Shown here: piece after piece, positions 22,492-35,200 of the stretch
Layout of the letters: each line of letters starts with the position of its first letter
Position numbering within the stretch: the first letter of the stretch is position 1
DNA from: Dryas octopetala
Lineage: Eukaryota > Streptophyta > Magnoliopsida > Rosales > Rosaceae
Length of the DNA stretch: 64,000 nt
Assembly (NCBI GenBank): GCA_963921425.1
Contig: OY992832.1
Coordinates: forward strand, 9,920,001 to 9,984,000
Direction of reading: 5' to 3'
Position numbers and translations under genes: made by a program
Notes under the pieces: model-generated
Seen by the model: the letters and a program-made list of their open reading frames with translations, nothing else
What the model was told of the DNA's origin: nothing
Databases searched by the model: none

Positions 22492-23037
22492 TCAGTCTGC
22501 ATCAACGCCTTCAAAAGCCCAAGCGTACTCTTCGCGAAGCGCCTGCTCTTCTTCGGGCGTGAAATCGCTCACGACCCCAAACAACGTCCTGACGTGCTCG
22601 ACGCTCTTGTTATGGATCCGATCGGCGACGGTCTGGTTCAGCAAGTCGAGCAAATCTTTGACGTTCAAGTAATCGGCGGCGAGGACGAGCTCCAAGATGC
22701 ACTTGGTGGTCAAGTCCTTGACGAAGTCGGCGTAGAACTTCTTGAGCTCCTTCTTGGCGGCTTCCTCGTGCTCGGACTTGGGCTTGAGCTCCAGGGTCTT
22801 GCTGCAGAAGTTGATGATCTTGACGAGCTCGGAGCTGTCGACGTTGGGGATCGGCATCACCATCTCGCGCGAAACGCTCTCGTCGCCGAAGATGGCCTTG
22901 ACGGTCTGGAACTCCATCGCAACGTCCTCCACCACCTCGAAGACCTCGCCGTCAGAAGTCCTGAGCGAGATCTTCATCTTCTTCTCCTCGTCGAGAACCG
23001 CCGTCTCAGCCAGAACAGTCTCTTCTTCGGTCGCCAT
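22492..23037 (-). CDS. SKP1-like protein with C-terminal tail, 181 aa
   Basis: Adaptor subunit of SCF E3 ubiquitin ligases; it would join CUL1 to an F-box protein. Seen: an 18-20 residue acidic N-terminal extension, the Skp1 POZ part (about 22-85, ISLRTSDGEVFEVVEDVAME, then IPNVDSSELVKIINFC) and the Skp1 dimerisation part (about 103-176, FVKDLTTKCILELVLAADYL, DLLNQTVADRI, FTPEEEQALREEYAWAFE). Classic SKP1/ASK1 proteins end at WAFE; this one continues with GVDAD. As I recall, a short tail after WAFE marks SSK1, the SKP1-like partner of pollen SLF F-box proteins in S-RNase self-incompatibility. The gene has no intron and is strikingly GC-rich against its surroundings, which would fit an old retrocopy. 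Ordinary ASK function is equally possible. Confidence 0.93.
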   Translation of the reverse strand: MATEEETVLAETAVLDEEKKMKISLRTSDGEVFEVVEDVAMEFQTVKAIFGDESVSREMVMPIPNVDSSELVKIINFCSKTLELKPKSEHEEAAKKELKKFYADFVKDLTTKCILELVLAADYLNVKDLLDLLNQTVADRIHNKSVEHVRTLFGVVSDFTPEEEQALREEYAWAFEGVDAD

Positions 23038-23103
23038 TGTCGTCTGGTGAGAGAGGCACGAAGGAGGGTTGATTAGTGTTTGGTAGAGAAGAAAATAGTG
23101 GAA

Positions 23104-23109
23104 TTTATA
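23104..23109 (-). promoter_or_regulatory. TATA box of the SKP1-like gene
   Basis: The minus strand reads CCCCCTATAAATTCC here, with TATAAA 67-72 bases before the start codon at 23037. This spacing would leave a leader of roughly 40 bases. Confidence 0.5.
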
Positions 23110-25700
23110 GGGGGAGGGATTTGGTGGCTTTACTTTGATGCGAAGTTAGGGTTTGACAGATGTCCAAATTGTGCGTTTTATTTGAGTCCGATTCAAACAA
23201 GGCAATATATATGGATGGGCACGCATTGCATTGCGTTGCGTTGCATGCTCCTATCGCGCGCCTTCAAACTTTTGAAAAAAAAAAAATTAATATAAATTGT
23301 AGAATATTAATACCGCACAACATCATTTGAATATGAGTTTATTATTATTTTTGTACTTAATTGATTATATTACTTTAAAAAAAAAAAAAAAGTTAAGACT
23401 GAGTTTATTTGAACTCAATTATTTTGTATCTTATTCTTAGCTCAACTTTGTGTATGTAATTTTTCCCCCACATTTATACTTGCAAAAAAAATACAACAAT
23501 TGATAATTTATTCTTGTAGTTTCCTTTGTTTTAAGGATCATACCTCTTCAAAGTCCAAATTCTTAAATAAACCCCTCTATTAAATCAAATAAGAAAATTA
23601 ATATTTAAAAACTAGGTATAAATTAAATATCAAAGACAATTGATGATGATGATGATTAATTAGTGCAACAAATGTGTAAAACATAGTTTCAACAATAATT
23701 TTTTAACATGCTCATCATAATCAATAAACTCTAATTGTAAATATCTATATGAATTCACAAAACTCTTATGAATATATTTTGGGTGTAGTGTCCAAAGAAT
23801 GTGTCATACCATTCATATATACTAATTTTATGAAAATTTAATATATATATGTATATGTATACAACTTAACAATTTCATACAATTTTTTTAATAATGGGAA
23901 GAGTTAAAATAAAAAAACTTTTAGACATGCACTATTGAAATTATTTGGTGAGAATTAAACATTTATGTTTCGGCTTCCGCAAGCATAGAATCTTATCTAC
24001 GTCCATCCATGTATCCATGCGAGCAAAACAATGGGGTAAAACTAAGAGACAAGGATAGTAAATTTTTTTATTACTCTCACAAAGTATGACTTTACTTTTT
24101 ACCAAAATATTTACCTTTAAAACTACGCCTCAGTTCTAGCTCACAATGTATATAGTTGTACATATATTATGTTTGTATATTAATAATACATTTTAATTTA
24201 CAAATTGGCATTACATGCAATTTCATTTGGTGAATTATTCATAGTGTAAAGTCTCATATTTATAACAGATTTTTTTTGGATAATATATACAAGATTGTTT
24301 AGTTCTAGTACAGTACTATACATGCATATATATATATATATATATATATATAACTAAAGGGAGAACATAATGAGAGAGAATAAGGAGAATAATCAAACAA
24401 AGTTGGATATAATGTAGGTACTACTTTTTCTGCTAGAGAATGTAGCTACTATGTGGTGCATTGCATGTATATATGTAGCTACTATATTAATGATCATTTG
24501 TTATATATGGATATGTTTTGTAAGTAACTCATACAATAATGGTCATCGGATAGGCATGTAGAACAATCATGCATCATGGGTTTACTAATGAAATCTTCTG
24601 CCCTCTAACACTAGAATGAACAAAAGAATTACATTGATCAATTCCCAACCATTAATCCAATAATAAACTATTTATCTTTGTTTATGAATAGTATATAAAC
24701 AAAATATTTTAAAATACGTATGCAACAAACTCTATATATCTCTCTACATTATTGATTTTATTTTTTAAAATTTAACTGTTTTAATTGTTTAGTTTTATCG
24801 TTTTACTATTTTTATTTTATTTGAAAAAACTTGAAATAGACTAGTGTTAATGTAATGGAAAAACTATCTAAAGTATAATATGATTAAAAAGAGTTTTTAT
24901 TTAACAAAAAAATTCAATCCTTGGCCATCAAGTAAAGGAAACTTAATACTTTAGAGAGATTTTCCGTGAGTTAAGAAACCACTGCTTTTTTTGGCAATCA
25001 GTTTTGTTTTTTTTTTTTCCCAATCCAGTAAACTCTCCCAAAAACAGAAGACAAACCATACCCCAACCTCAGTTCCCAAAATTTCACTTTGGGCTCCATC
25101 ACACTAAGCACTTCCCTCACACGAAACCCAAACTAAAGAGGAATGGGTTGGCCGGACTCGTATGAGACTGTACATTCTACCCATGACAAAAAGAAAGACC
25201 AACCTAAGGAAGAGGGCAGTTATCTCTTCTATTCATCACAACACCTGTTGAAGGAGAGGATATCACAATAAGAAATTGCTTTCGTTCACTCCAATATGTT
25301 GCCTTAGTCACCAGGAAGGAGAGGAAAGAGTGAGCACAGCAAGAGTGAAAAACACTAAAGAGGGAATTGCTGTATTCTTTAAGAAACAGTTTAAATATGA
25401 CATTTTATTTCCCATGATGAATATATCATAAAATATATAGTAATTAGAAAGGGAGCCTTGGTCACCCATCATACTTACAATCCTTTGATCCCACCTAAAT
25501 ATATAAAATAATAATCCATATATTGAACTTCCAACATTCAGATTGGTCATATATGTAAACGAAAAGAGAGAAAAAAAATAGAGAATCTTGTTCAAACTGT
25601 GATCGAGAACATTTCGTTCATGATTAATATATCCAATGCAAAAAACTTCTTCAGACATTACAAAACTTAGAATGGATATTCCACTCTTGGATTAAATGAC
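23110..25700. other. AT-rich intergenic region
   Basis: No gene is supported in this 2.6-kb stretch. Low-complexity items seen: GCATT/GCGTT pentamer repeats at about 23220-23248, an ATG/GAT run at 23640-23660 and an (AT)n microsatellite at 24325-24352. The right end probably holds the RH36 3' flank. Confidence 0.45.
24325..24352. repeat. (AT)n microsatellite
   Basis: Uninterrupted alternating AT of about 28 bases. Confidence 0.9.
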
Positions 25701-25821
25701 TATTCTATAAAAATGATACAATTGGCATTTTCACCAAACTATCTCCGACTTGAATCCAGAAAGCTCTGTAATGCATATGCGGAGTTGAGAAGCACAAAGG
25801 TTGATAAGAGATGGGAGAGAA

Positions 25822-28219
25822 TTATTCAGCAGATTTTTCTCTTTTCCTCTTCTTACTCCTTTTTTTCAATAAACCTTTCTCTGCCAGTGTCTTTAGTTTT
25901 TGTTTTTTCCGTTCTTTTTGTTTCTCTTCAAAGCCGTCATCCACCATCTTCATCGTTGCAACACGCCTGGCCTTGTAAATCTGCATAATGAAGGTGAAAT
26001 ACATGAGCAAACATTTCCAAAACTATATATGGACGTGGATGAATAATTTTCCTTCAAGCTTCCAAGCTATAGCTGGTACATATATTTACACATATGACAG
26101 AGTTATTCTGGAAAAACCAATAGAACTAATACCTTTGTAATATCAGCAAGAACCTCGTTCTCCTTGCATTCAAATTTCTCCATTTTTTTCCCAACTTCTT
26201 CTTCAATTTTATGAATGAGCTTTACATCGTTCTGCAAAACAAAAAAATCTCCCTTATTAATCAAAACAAATAATGTTTATTCTTTTTCAAATAAAAGAAA
26301 AAAAAAATAGAAACCCCATGTTCCTGACAGTTCTCAATAGCTAGAAATATGAACTGCGAGTCATTGACCACCCAAAGATTTCGTTTGGTATGGAGGAAAG
26401 TATGAGAGATATTACTTAGCTACAAGTTGCTAAATTTAACCTATTTCACAATAACCAAGTCTGCTACTAACTTGGGTAACAATGCTGATAGCTAAACCTC
26501 CTCTGCCTGCTCTGGCAGTACGCCCCACGCGGTGAATATAATCCCTTGGATACCTGCAAGTAGGATGGCCATTAATTTCTATTTGAACTACATTTTCTAT
26601 AGAAAGTAACAATAATAAAATTCATTGACGAGTAAAACCTTGGAATATCATAATTGATTACTAGGTCAACTGTAGGAATGTCCAAACCACGACTGGCAAC
26701 GTCAGTTGCCAGCAATACAGAAACCTGTCCGGATTTGAATTGATGTAATGCAGCAAGTCTTAGAGACTGGGATTTGAATGAATGCAAGGCTGACACTTGT
26801 TGATCAAGCTCCTCCAGTAACAAACTCAAAAGGTGACAACTTCTGCTTACACAACATGAAATCATACATGGTTAATTGATTAGCCATCCAACAAAAGGGC
26901 CAGCCATGCAACTATAAGATATACATTAGAACAGTCTGAGAAAATTCAGACCACGATCTTAAAAGAGTGAATACCTGCAGGTTGAGACAAATATGATGGC
27001 GGAGCGAACACCCATATCTTCAAGTTTCGACAAAATGTGTACCAGATAAACATCCTTCACATTATGGGATATAAAAACATATTGCTGGTCAAGAGTGTCA
27101 ACTGTCTTGAAACCTTCGTATTCCTCGTAGAAGTATGCCTTATTTGCAGAAAGTTCAATCAGCGATTGGAGGTCACTAGTCATTGTTGCAGAAAACAACA
27201 GAGTTTGCCGACTCTTTGGCAAGCACTGAAACACCACTCTCAGCTCCTCTTCAAAGCCAACATCCAATACTCTATCTGCTTCATCCAGAACTAGGAACTG
27301 AAACAAAATGAAAGAAACCTATAAGTACTGAGTTCAGGGTGAATATGACAAATAAAAATACCTTATGCTATTAAAAACACCCACATCAACATGATCAATC
27401 CCTATATCATCACTAATTGAATTTGCATATTTCCTTAATTTCTTAAAACACCATAATCAAAAACTGTCCTAACATAACATGATTCAATTCATTTCATTTC
27501 GAAATAACCACATTGCAAGCTTATATCACATGAAAAAATAGTTCACCAAATTACAAACAAAAGCTTGAAAATACTCAAAAATAAAAATGAAAGAGACCCA
27601 AAACCTTGGTATTGGAGAACACATTCGGAATATCCGGATTCTGTTCAATCAAAACCTTAATCCTCCCCGGGGTGGCGATCACCACGTGCGGTCTAGCCAT
27701 CAAGCTCTGAGCTTGGGTCAACATATCCATGCCCCCAACAACCACAGAGCACCGCAAGTGCAGTGACGACCCCAGAGCCCGAAACTGCTCGGCCAGCTGG
27801 TACGCCAGCTCCCGAGTCGGCGTGATCACCAATGCGAAAACCCCGTAAGGGTTCTCGGCGAGCCGCTGCAGTATCGGCAGCGCAAACGCCGCCGTTTTGC
27901 CGCTCCCGGTCTGGGCCAGGCCCAACACGTCCCGGCCCTCCAGTATTTTGGGAACGCAGTGGGTCTGGACGGCCGTGGGCTTCCGCATACCGAGCTCGGT
28001 GCATGTCCGTACGACCCAGTCGGCGAGCCCGAGGTCGGCGAATGCGGCGGCGGAGTTGGCGTTAGGGTTTGTTGCTTTTTCGATTTGGGGTTCGGCAGTG
28101 GAGGGGTCAGGGGTTGCGGTTGGACCGGGTTCAGGGTTTTGGGAGGGTTTAGGGGCTTTGGGCCTAGACGGTTTGAAGAGAGGGAAGCTTTGGTCGACTC
28201 TGTTTTCTTCTTCGTCCAT
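25822..28219 (-). CDS. RH36: DEAD-box ATP-dependent RNA helicase 36 (SWA3/Dbp8 type), 493 aa
   Basis: Nucleolar DEAD-box helicase for early 18S/40S pre-rRNA processing; it is the counterpart of yeast Dbp8 and human DDX49, and Arabidopsis RH36 (SLOW WALKER3) is needed for female gametophyte divisions. Exons on the minus strand: 28219-27605, 27297-26975, 26842-26639, 26553-26472, 26231-26133, 25980-25822; the frame closes at 493 aa, near the Arabidopsis length. Seen: Walker A AQTGSGKT (102-109), [17 protein letters not shown] (about 210-213), [14 protein letters not shown], the [23 protein letters not shown] block and [13 protein letters not shown], then a basic Lys/Arg-rich tail ([11 protein letters not shown]) suited to nucleolar or RNA binding. 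Exon 1 is GC-rich. The gene starts 334 bases from the SDR gene on the other strand. Confidence 0.95.
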
Positions 28220-28553
28220 TTTTTCGTTTTGGGTTCACTGAAAATTGAAGGCTTTAACCTTTTAAACTACAAAGTTTTAACCTTTAAACTACAAAGTTTA
28301 CACGGTCAAAAAAATACACTACAAAGTTTTAACCTTGGGTGTGGAAGAACGACACCGTTTCGGCTGCTGTATGAGTCTATACACGTTGATCATTAGCGCC
28401 AAAATTAAAGTAATTAATTAAGAATTGATTTTTTTAATTAAAAAAACAATTTTTTTGGACCACAATCTGTCAATCTGTGATTTTGTGACCATTTCCCACT
28501 TGTTTTTCCCAAGAGTTGCAGAGTGAGAAGCGAAGAAGTCAAATCAGAGAGAG
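28220..28553. promoter_or_regulatory. Shared divergent promoter region, RH36 and SDR genes
   Basis: The 334 bases between the two start codons must hold both leaders and promoters. The core ACTACAAAGTTT occurs three times in direct orientation (28266-28277, 28288-28299, 28318-28329), twice followed by TAACC. The near-palindrome AAACTNCAAAGTTT gives each copy some dyad symmetry. The repeats lie 47-115 bases before the RH36 start. Function is inferred. Confidence 0.5.
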
Positions 28554-31181
28554 ATGGAGTCACCGTTCAAGGTTGATGTAGTGAAAGGGAAGGTGGCTCT
28601 GATAACTGGAGGTGGGTCAGGAATTGGGTTCGAAATTTCAACCCAATTTGGCAAACATGGAGCCTCCATTGCCATTATGGGTAGACGCAAGCAAGTCCTT
28701 GACGCTGCCGTCTCCGCTCTTAATTCTCTTGGAATTCAGGTACCTTACTTATTTCAAGCTCTTGCGGCCTTGCCTTTTGTATTTGCTCATCTGGGTTCTT
28801 TTACTCCCTGTCTGGGCTTGTTTGGTTGTTCAGAAACTTGAGGAAAGTGGAATAAACATAATTCTGTTCTTGCCCATTTTGGGTTTTTCTTATTGTATTG
28901 TTTTTGATCAATCAGGGGTGCTATTTGGGTAATCGGTGATTAGAAAAGTGAGGAAATAATTGAATTTCTGACAATCTTTTTCATGTATGCTTTAGTTTCC
29001 CATCTGGCTTCTCTTTTTTGTTTCTGTTTTACTGAAGTATGAGCTTGTTTGGCTGCTGAGAAAATTAGGGGATTAAAAATGGAAATGTTTCTGTTTTGGC
29101 CCATTGTTTTTTACCTTTCAAGAAGAAAAAAATAAAATAAAATTAATTGTGGTTCTGTTTGGTTGATGAAAAAAGCTAGGCAAGTAGGTGAATTTCTGAA
29201 CTGTGTAAGTTATTGTAGTTGTAATGAGCCTGGGGATAAATATTCCCTCAATTGATGAAATTAATAATTCGAAGTTATACATCAAAGGTCTGCAAATCAA
29301 CCAAAGCAGAGCATGTGTTCACTTTGGACGGGTATCTCTGCTAAAGTCTGAGGCTCTTTTGTTACGTACACAAAATGCATTATGATATATGAAATTAAAA
29401 GTCAAAGCCTATCAGCAACTCAAGGATGTAGGTAATAGATTTTTTTTTTTTTGGTCGAGGTGGACCACTGTGGTTTCATTCACTGGCATCAACTGGCTCA
29501 AATTCCAACTGTGGGAGTAGTGGTTTGGTGTTTAGTCCCTTAGTTCAATTGAAATTGGCTTGCTTAATTTACTATGGATGCTACAACTTGTTCATCAATG
29601 TTACACACTGTTCCAGTAAGCCTGCTAAGGGTCCATTTAAAAGTTAAGCATTTTCAATCACATAGTTTGGCTGCTTTCAGGCATTTGTCTATATGCTGAT
29701 TTACTTGCGACATGCAGACAATTTATCTGGCTTGGAATTAGTTGGTTATATAGCTCAAGATAATATGTTTTCCTATCTTTTTTTGTTTCCTTTGTTTCAG
29801 GCTGTTGGCTTTGAGGGGGATGTTCGGAAACAGGAAGATGCAAAAAGAGTGGTGGAATCAACTTTCCAGCATTTTGGTAGGCTTGACATACTTGTGAATG
29901 CTGCAGCTGGAAATTTTCTTGCATCAGCAGAGGATCTATCCCCTAATGGATTTCGAACAGGTTGGATGTTGTAACATTCTTTGTAATATGTTTGCACATA
30001 TGAAATTGTTGTATACACATGATAAGATTTTGACCAAAAAACAATTGATTTTATTTCTTCCCTGCAGTTATGGATATTGATTCTGTTGGTACATTCACAA
30101 TGTGCTACGAAGCACTCAAGTATCTTAAAAAAGGAGGACCAGGAAGGAGCTCATCTGGTGGTGGAACAATATTGAACATCAGTGCAACTTTACATTATAC
30201 AGCTTCTTGGTATCAAATCCATGTATCAGCAGCCAAGGTTTGTTTGATAGGTTTTCAGTTTCTATATATCTTATTTTTGTGATAAGTTTATTTGAAGTGT
30301 TCCTTTCCAACAGGCAGCTATTGATGCCACTACAAGAAACTTGGCATTGGAGTGGGGAACTGACTATGATATTAGGGTCAATGGAATTGCACCAGGCCCC
30401 ATTGGTGATACACCTGGCATGAGTAAACTTGCACCTAAGGAGATAAATAGCAAAACTAGAGAATACATGCCTTTGTATAAACTAGGGGACAAATGGGATA
30501 TTGCTATGGCTGCTCTCTACCTTACTTCAGATGCAGGTTGGCCACCTTCTTCACTTGTGAAATTTTATATTCTTGTATTGCAACTTGTAATTAGCAATGT
30601 CAGTACATCTTGGATAATAGTAAATTTTCATGTCCAAACCAATAAAAAAAAAAAGTATAAATACCAGTGTTGTGTTGTGACTGATCAATTAAGAAAGAGC
30701 CCTCTCCTTGATTATCAAACTGCGGGAGTCCACCCTTTTCCATATAAGATATCATGTTCCAGGACTATTGGCGCACATTGTCTCTTGATGCTTCAGCTAT
30801 TCAGAGTCCATCATGGTCCTATTATGTGTTTCAGTGCAATGAAGCATTCATGCGTAGTTTATACTTTTAGTCAATAGGAAAAACTAGAAAATGATGAAAA
30901 ACAAATTGTTGAACTGGTCTTGGTGCTTTTGTGTACAGGTTTTGTGACCCTCTCTTTTCCTTTTTATTTTTTTTTATTATTATTTTTTTTTCAGTGGAAA
31001 CTTATTTATCATTTTAAATTTTGTAGGGAAATTCATCAATGGAGCTGTCATAATAGTTGACGGAGGACTTTGGCTGAGCCGGCCTCGCCATCTGCCAAAA
31101 GATGCAGTGAAGCAGCTTTCACGATCAGTAGAAAAGAGATCTAGAAATGCACCAGTAGGGGTTCCAAGCAGCAAGTTGTAA
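28554..31181 (+). CDS. SDRB: Peroxisomal 2,4-dienoyl-CoA reductase type SDR, 297 aa
   Basis: NADPH-dependent short-chain reductase expected to reduce 2,4-dienoyl-CoA during beta-oxidation of unsaturated fatty acids in peroxisomes; it resembles Arabidopsis SDRb (At3g12800). Exons: 28554-28739, 29801-29960, 30068-30237, 30314-30536, 31027-31181; the frame closes at 297 aa. Seen: cofactor motif TGGGSGIG (18-25), NAAAG (95-99), VMDIDSVGTFTMCYEALKYL, INISATL-type strand ILNISATLHYTASW, and IRVNGIAPGPIGDTPGM. The usual SDR Tyr-x3-Lys is altered: the Lys in HVSAAKAA is there but the Tyr four residues before is Val, as in DECR2-type reductases. The protein ends in SKL, a canonical type-1 peroxisomal signal that fits the role. 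Confidence 0.95.
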
Positions 31182-32226
31182 GGCATAGAATAAACATATG
31201 ACTATTTCTTACGATTATCACCCCCTACACTGTTGAAAAGTAATTAGCTATGTATAAGTATTCCAAGAGAGGAATCCATTTCCTTTAATTGTTGAATAAA
31301 ATCAAACAGATTCAAACTTTTGAGAAGACCTTGATAATAGTTAAATTCATCGGCAAAGTCTCCCCTATCTGTTGCTGTAGAGAGAGAAAATTACAATATC
31401 ACAGGGTGTGGAATAATTATTGCATTGCAATTGTATGTCAGCATGCCTATTATTTGTGTCATACCTTAATATTTTGGTAAAGGTAGTAATGAAATCTTCA
31501 TGACCTTATTAGTTGATTTTGTCATCACTTTAACCTGGCTCAAGCCAGCAAAATTCAAGTTCTGTTGGGTTATGGTTTATCATGAAAGTGCTGTGACTTG
31601 AAGTTTGAGTTGAGTCTTGATTGTGTTGAAAAAAAATGGTAAAGTTTAAACTGGTCCATCAGAAGCTGAAAATTTTGAATGCTGATAAAATTTGGGAATC
31701 AGTATATATATTGTAGCTTACAGCGTTACAAATAAATTTTGAGTTTGCAATCTTTCAAAATGAATACTATACTTCCTTGAGCAGGAAAAAAGAAAAGAAA
31801 TAGTACTACCAAGTACAAAACTGGCAGGAAGCTCCTATCCAAGCCTCATTTCAAAATACAAAACCATGCTTTACATGCAACTGTTGCCCACAACTTGCTT
31901 AGCAATATTCAAGGATTACCGTTGTAGATGATTGTTGTCTGAATAGCCAGTAAGGCTCACCTGCTTGTGGGTATCAGAAGCTTCAACAAAATCAACTTTT
32001 GGGGCAAATAGAATCTTGATTTGCAAGAGTTCATCAAGCCATGGCTATGATAGATTCAAGAAAAATACTCCAACTCCAACTGAGTAGTGGACATCCCGGC
32101 TGCTTGGCTGCTTAGCTTTCACAAGAAAGCAACTAGCATAGTCTAGCATCATTTCTCAAACTGTCTATACCCCGTAACAAAAGCATGAGATTTTACTGCA
32201 ATGAGTTGATGATTTCCAGCAATATT
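31182..32226. other. Convergent spacer, SDR and FtsH12 3' ends
   Basis: AT-rich DNA holding both 3' untranslated regions. No further gene is seen. Confidence 0.45.
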
Positions 32227-35200
32227 TTAACATCTATGCAGAGGTGCAGGATATATGTCCAATGGTTGATATCGCAACTGATCATTATGCGGCAATGGTC
32301 CATCCTAAAAGTTAACCAAATAATACATGTAAGTTAAATTCATTCAAAGAAAACAATATTCCAAAAGGCACACTGAAGGGAGGAATATCGACTGAAGTGA
32401 AACAAGGTGTCAACTTTTTCTTTCCAATATATCATATCAAGTTGCCAGAAGAAAAGTTAAGTACCTCTTCCAAGTTTATCTGAAATGGCTTTACAAAATC
32501 CTCAAACATTACTGGAGAAAGGCTCTTCATTTTCTCTTCAACCTCCTTTGAAAAGGAACACAAGATTATGAGAATACACATCTAATAAGTTCTGTGCAAG
32601 AATATCATTAGATATGAGGGTAATTATCATAAAATCAACATTGCAGTAAGAATGCAAGAAGAGAAGAGTGTTTCATAACATACCAATCCAGTAATCCTTG
32701 ACTTCTCCAGTAGTTCCTTTGTAATCATGTCCAAAATGTGCCTATTGTTTCTCAAAGCACTCATTGCGAGTTCTTCTGTTTCTTCAATGTACTGTAACCA
32801 ACACCAAGTATTTACAAATAATATTTTCATATGAAAAACATGAGGCCAACTGGAAAAGAACGTGTAAATTGTGTTTCTTCAAAGTATAAAAATTATATTT
32901 TGTTTTATTCTCTCTTTTGGCCTGAATATATTTTGTTCTATTTAAAAGGCAAACTATCATACTTTCAGATCCAGTTACCAATTTGAATGCTAGTTTTATC
33001 ATCTCATTTGTCATGTCATTGTGCACCCATAGACACATGGAAATTGAATACACAACGATAAAGCCTCAATTTGTCAGATCCAGTTACCAATTTGAATGCT
33101 AGTTTTATCATCTCATTTGTCATGTCATTGTGCACCCATAGACACATGGAAATTGAATACACAATGATACGGCCTCAATTATTTACTCCCAAGATATTTT
33201 CTTAAGCCAAAGAAAAGAGTGAACGTTAGCTTTAAAACAACCACTGCCATTCAGTAGTGCTCTTTTTGCATAGCATGAGAAATTATAAAAAGTGAAGCAA
33301 ATTATGTTACCCTTGTCAACTCTCGAGTAAATAGCTCAGACACTTCAAGCGTCATATTGGCTGGAATCACATGGGGGTCATCCCACTAACATCATGAAGA
33401 AAATAAGAAGAATAAGTTAATCAAGTAATAAAAAGACTTAAGGTTTGCAGAATACTTTTGTAGATAATTGCAAGTTCAGAGAACTAAGATTACCCTGTAT
33501 CTTATTAACTCGCCATCTGGACTATCTGGTCGATCCACAAACCCAACTCTTTTTGTTAAAGCTGTTAGCCCCAACCTTGAATTTTGAGGGCTGATCACCA
33601 TCTCTCGAGCAATCTGAAGAGATGACTTAAATGAGGAAACAGACAGGAATTTGTACCAAATTGTGTATTAATTACTACTAAAGAACATTCGTGAAATTTT
33701 GTATAAGGTAACAATCCATATTTAAGACAAATTTCGTGAAAAATTCACGTTGCCTATGAGATTAATATGCATTGTGCATTTACACAAGGAATGCTACACT
33801 CTCCATCAAAGAGATTTTATTTTTTATCCTCTTCATGTGAATATTATATTAAATAAAAGTGGAATGAATCCCAAGGGATTGGTTTAATGGCAAGGAGCTT
33901 GCTCTAAAACAAAATGGTCTTGAGTTTGAATCACACAAACCTGTGGGGCCATCATCACAAGATATTCCCTGGTAATATCTGGTACATGCGTAATGAGGAG
34001 ACTATATTTACCCCTTTCAATGTCTTTTTAATTTCTTAATCTACAACATTATATCAGAAAACAGGGCCACTTTCAATGTTTATTTCTAAATTTTTTTACC
34101 TCATTTTATTTCCCTAGCTTTCTCTTTTCCTTTTATTTCCTTCCCTCTTCAAATCAAGAAAAGTTAAGCAAACATTCACACATGAAAGCATAAAACACCT
34201 CAGGTACAAATAAAAACTTTTAAACAAGGAAATAATTGCTAAATCGCCAATTTATTTAACTTTGAGTTAATTGCACTTTCATTTGTTTTTTTTTTTTTTC
34301 CTTCCAGAGGAGCAGTTCTGTGAATTCAAATCATATGAAAGTAAGTGTGGTTACCCTTGTTAGCTTCTCTAAATCATCCGTTCCTCCATCAGTTACATCA
34401 TCACCAAACACAACGCGTTCAGCACAACGCCCACCATGAGCTACCACCATTTGCATCTTCATGTAGCCAAAGGTTGTATAACCTTGGTCTACCATATCTT
34501 CTCGGGGAAAAAACACAGATATTGCAGTTTCCTGTTCATGTAATAAAAAACATTGTCAGAGCGCAACCCCCCCAAAATTTCAATAGCATTCACTACACAC
34601 TTTTTCTATAGCAAGAATTTGTACCTTGCCACCAGGCAGAAGCTGAGAAAATGCATGCCAATCAAATTGAGGAAACAGATGAGCTAATACTATGTGACCA
34701 GCTTCATGTACAGCCAGCAGTTTCTTCTTCTCAAAAGACACCTTTTATATAAATTTATACAAAAATCAATAACCAAATTATTATTATATAACACTTGTCA
34801 CTCTGAAAAGAACCACCAAAGAACAATCAACATGGACATACACTTTGTTCGCATTTCTGCTGTTCCTCCTCAGTAAGAAGTACACCCATACCCTCAAGCA
34901 ATTGTTTATCTAGTACATCAACAATGTCTTGCTGGTAGATCATTGAGCGCCCTTTCCGCACCTGAAATATGGAGGGTATTAAATGGCATGCAAGAAACTG
35001 AGAGAACTGTTCAGCTACACTAGATTGCCAAAATGCATGAGAAACTACTAGAGCTTAACTTTAGTCAAAGAAAAAATATCATGCCAAACACAACTTTAGT
35101 CATTTTTAATTGAGATTCTAGTAAACAATAAGCCTCTTCACCATAACAAGAAAGAATATCTCACGGAACTCCTATTTCATAAGAAAAGTCATATGAACAT

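Noticed and set aside
22594..23076. 160-codon open frame antisense to the SKP1-like gene
   Set aside because: It is a shadow of a GC-rich coding region; its Leu/Val/Glu-heavy product matches no family.
27832..28396. Several open frames antisense to RH36 exon 1
   Set aside because: They mirror the GC-rich helicase exon and have no recognisable domain.
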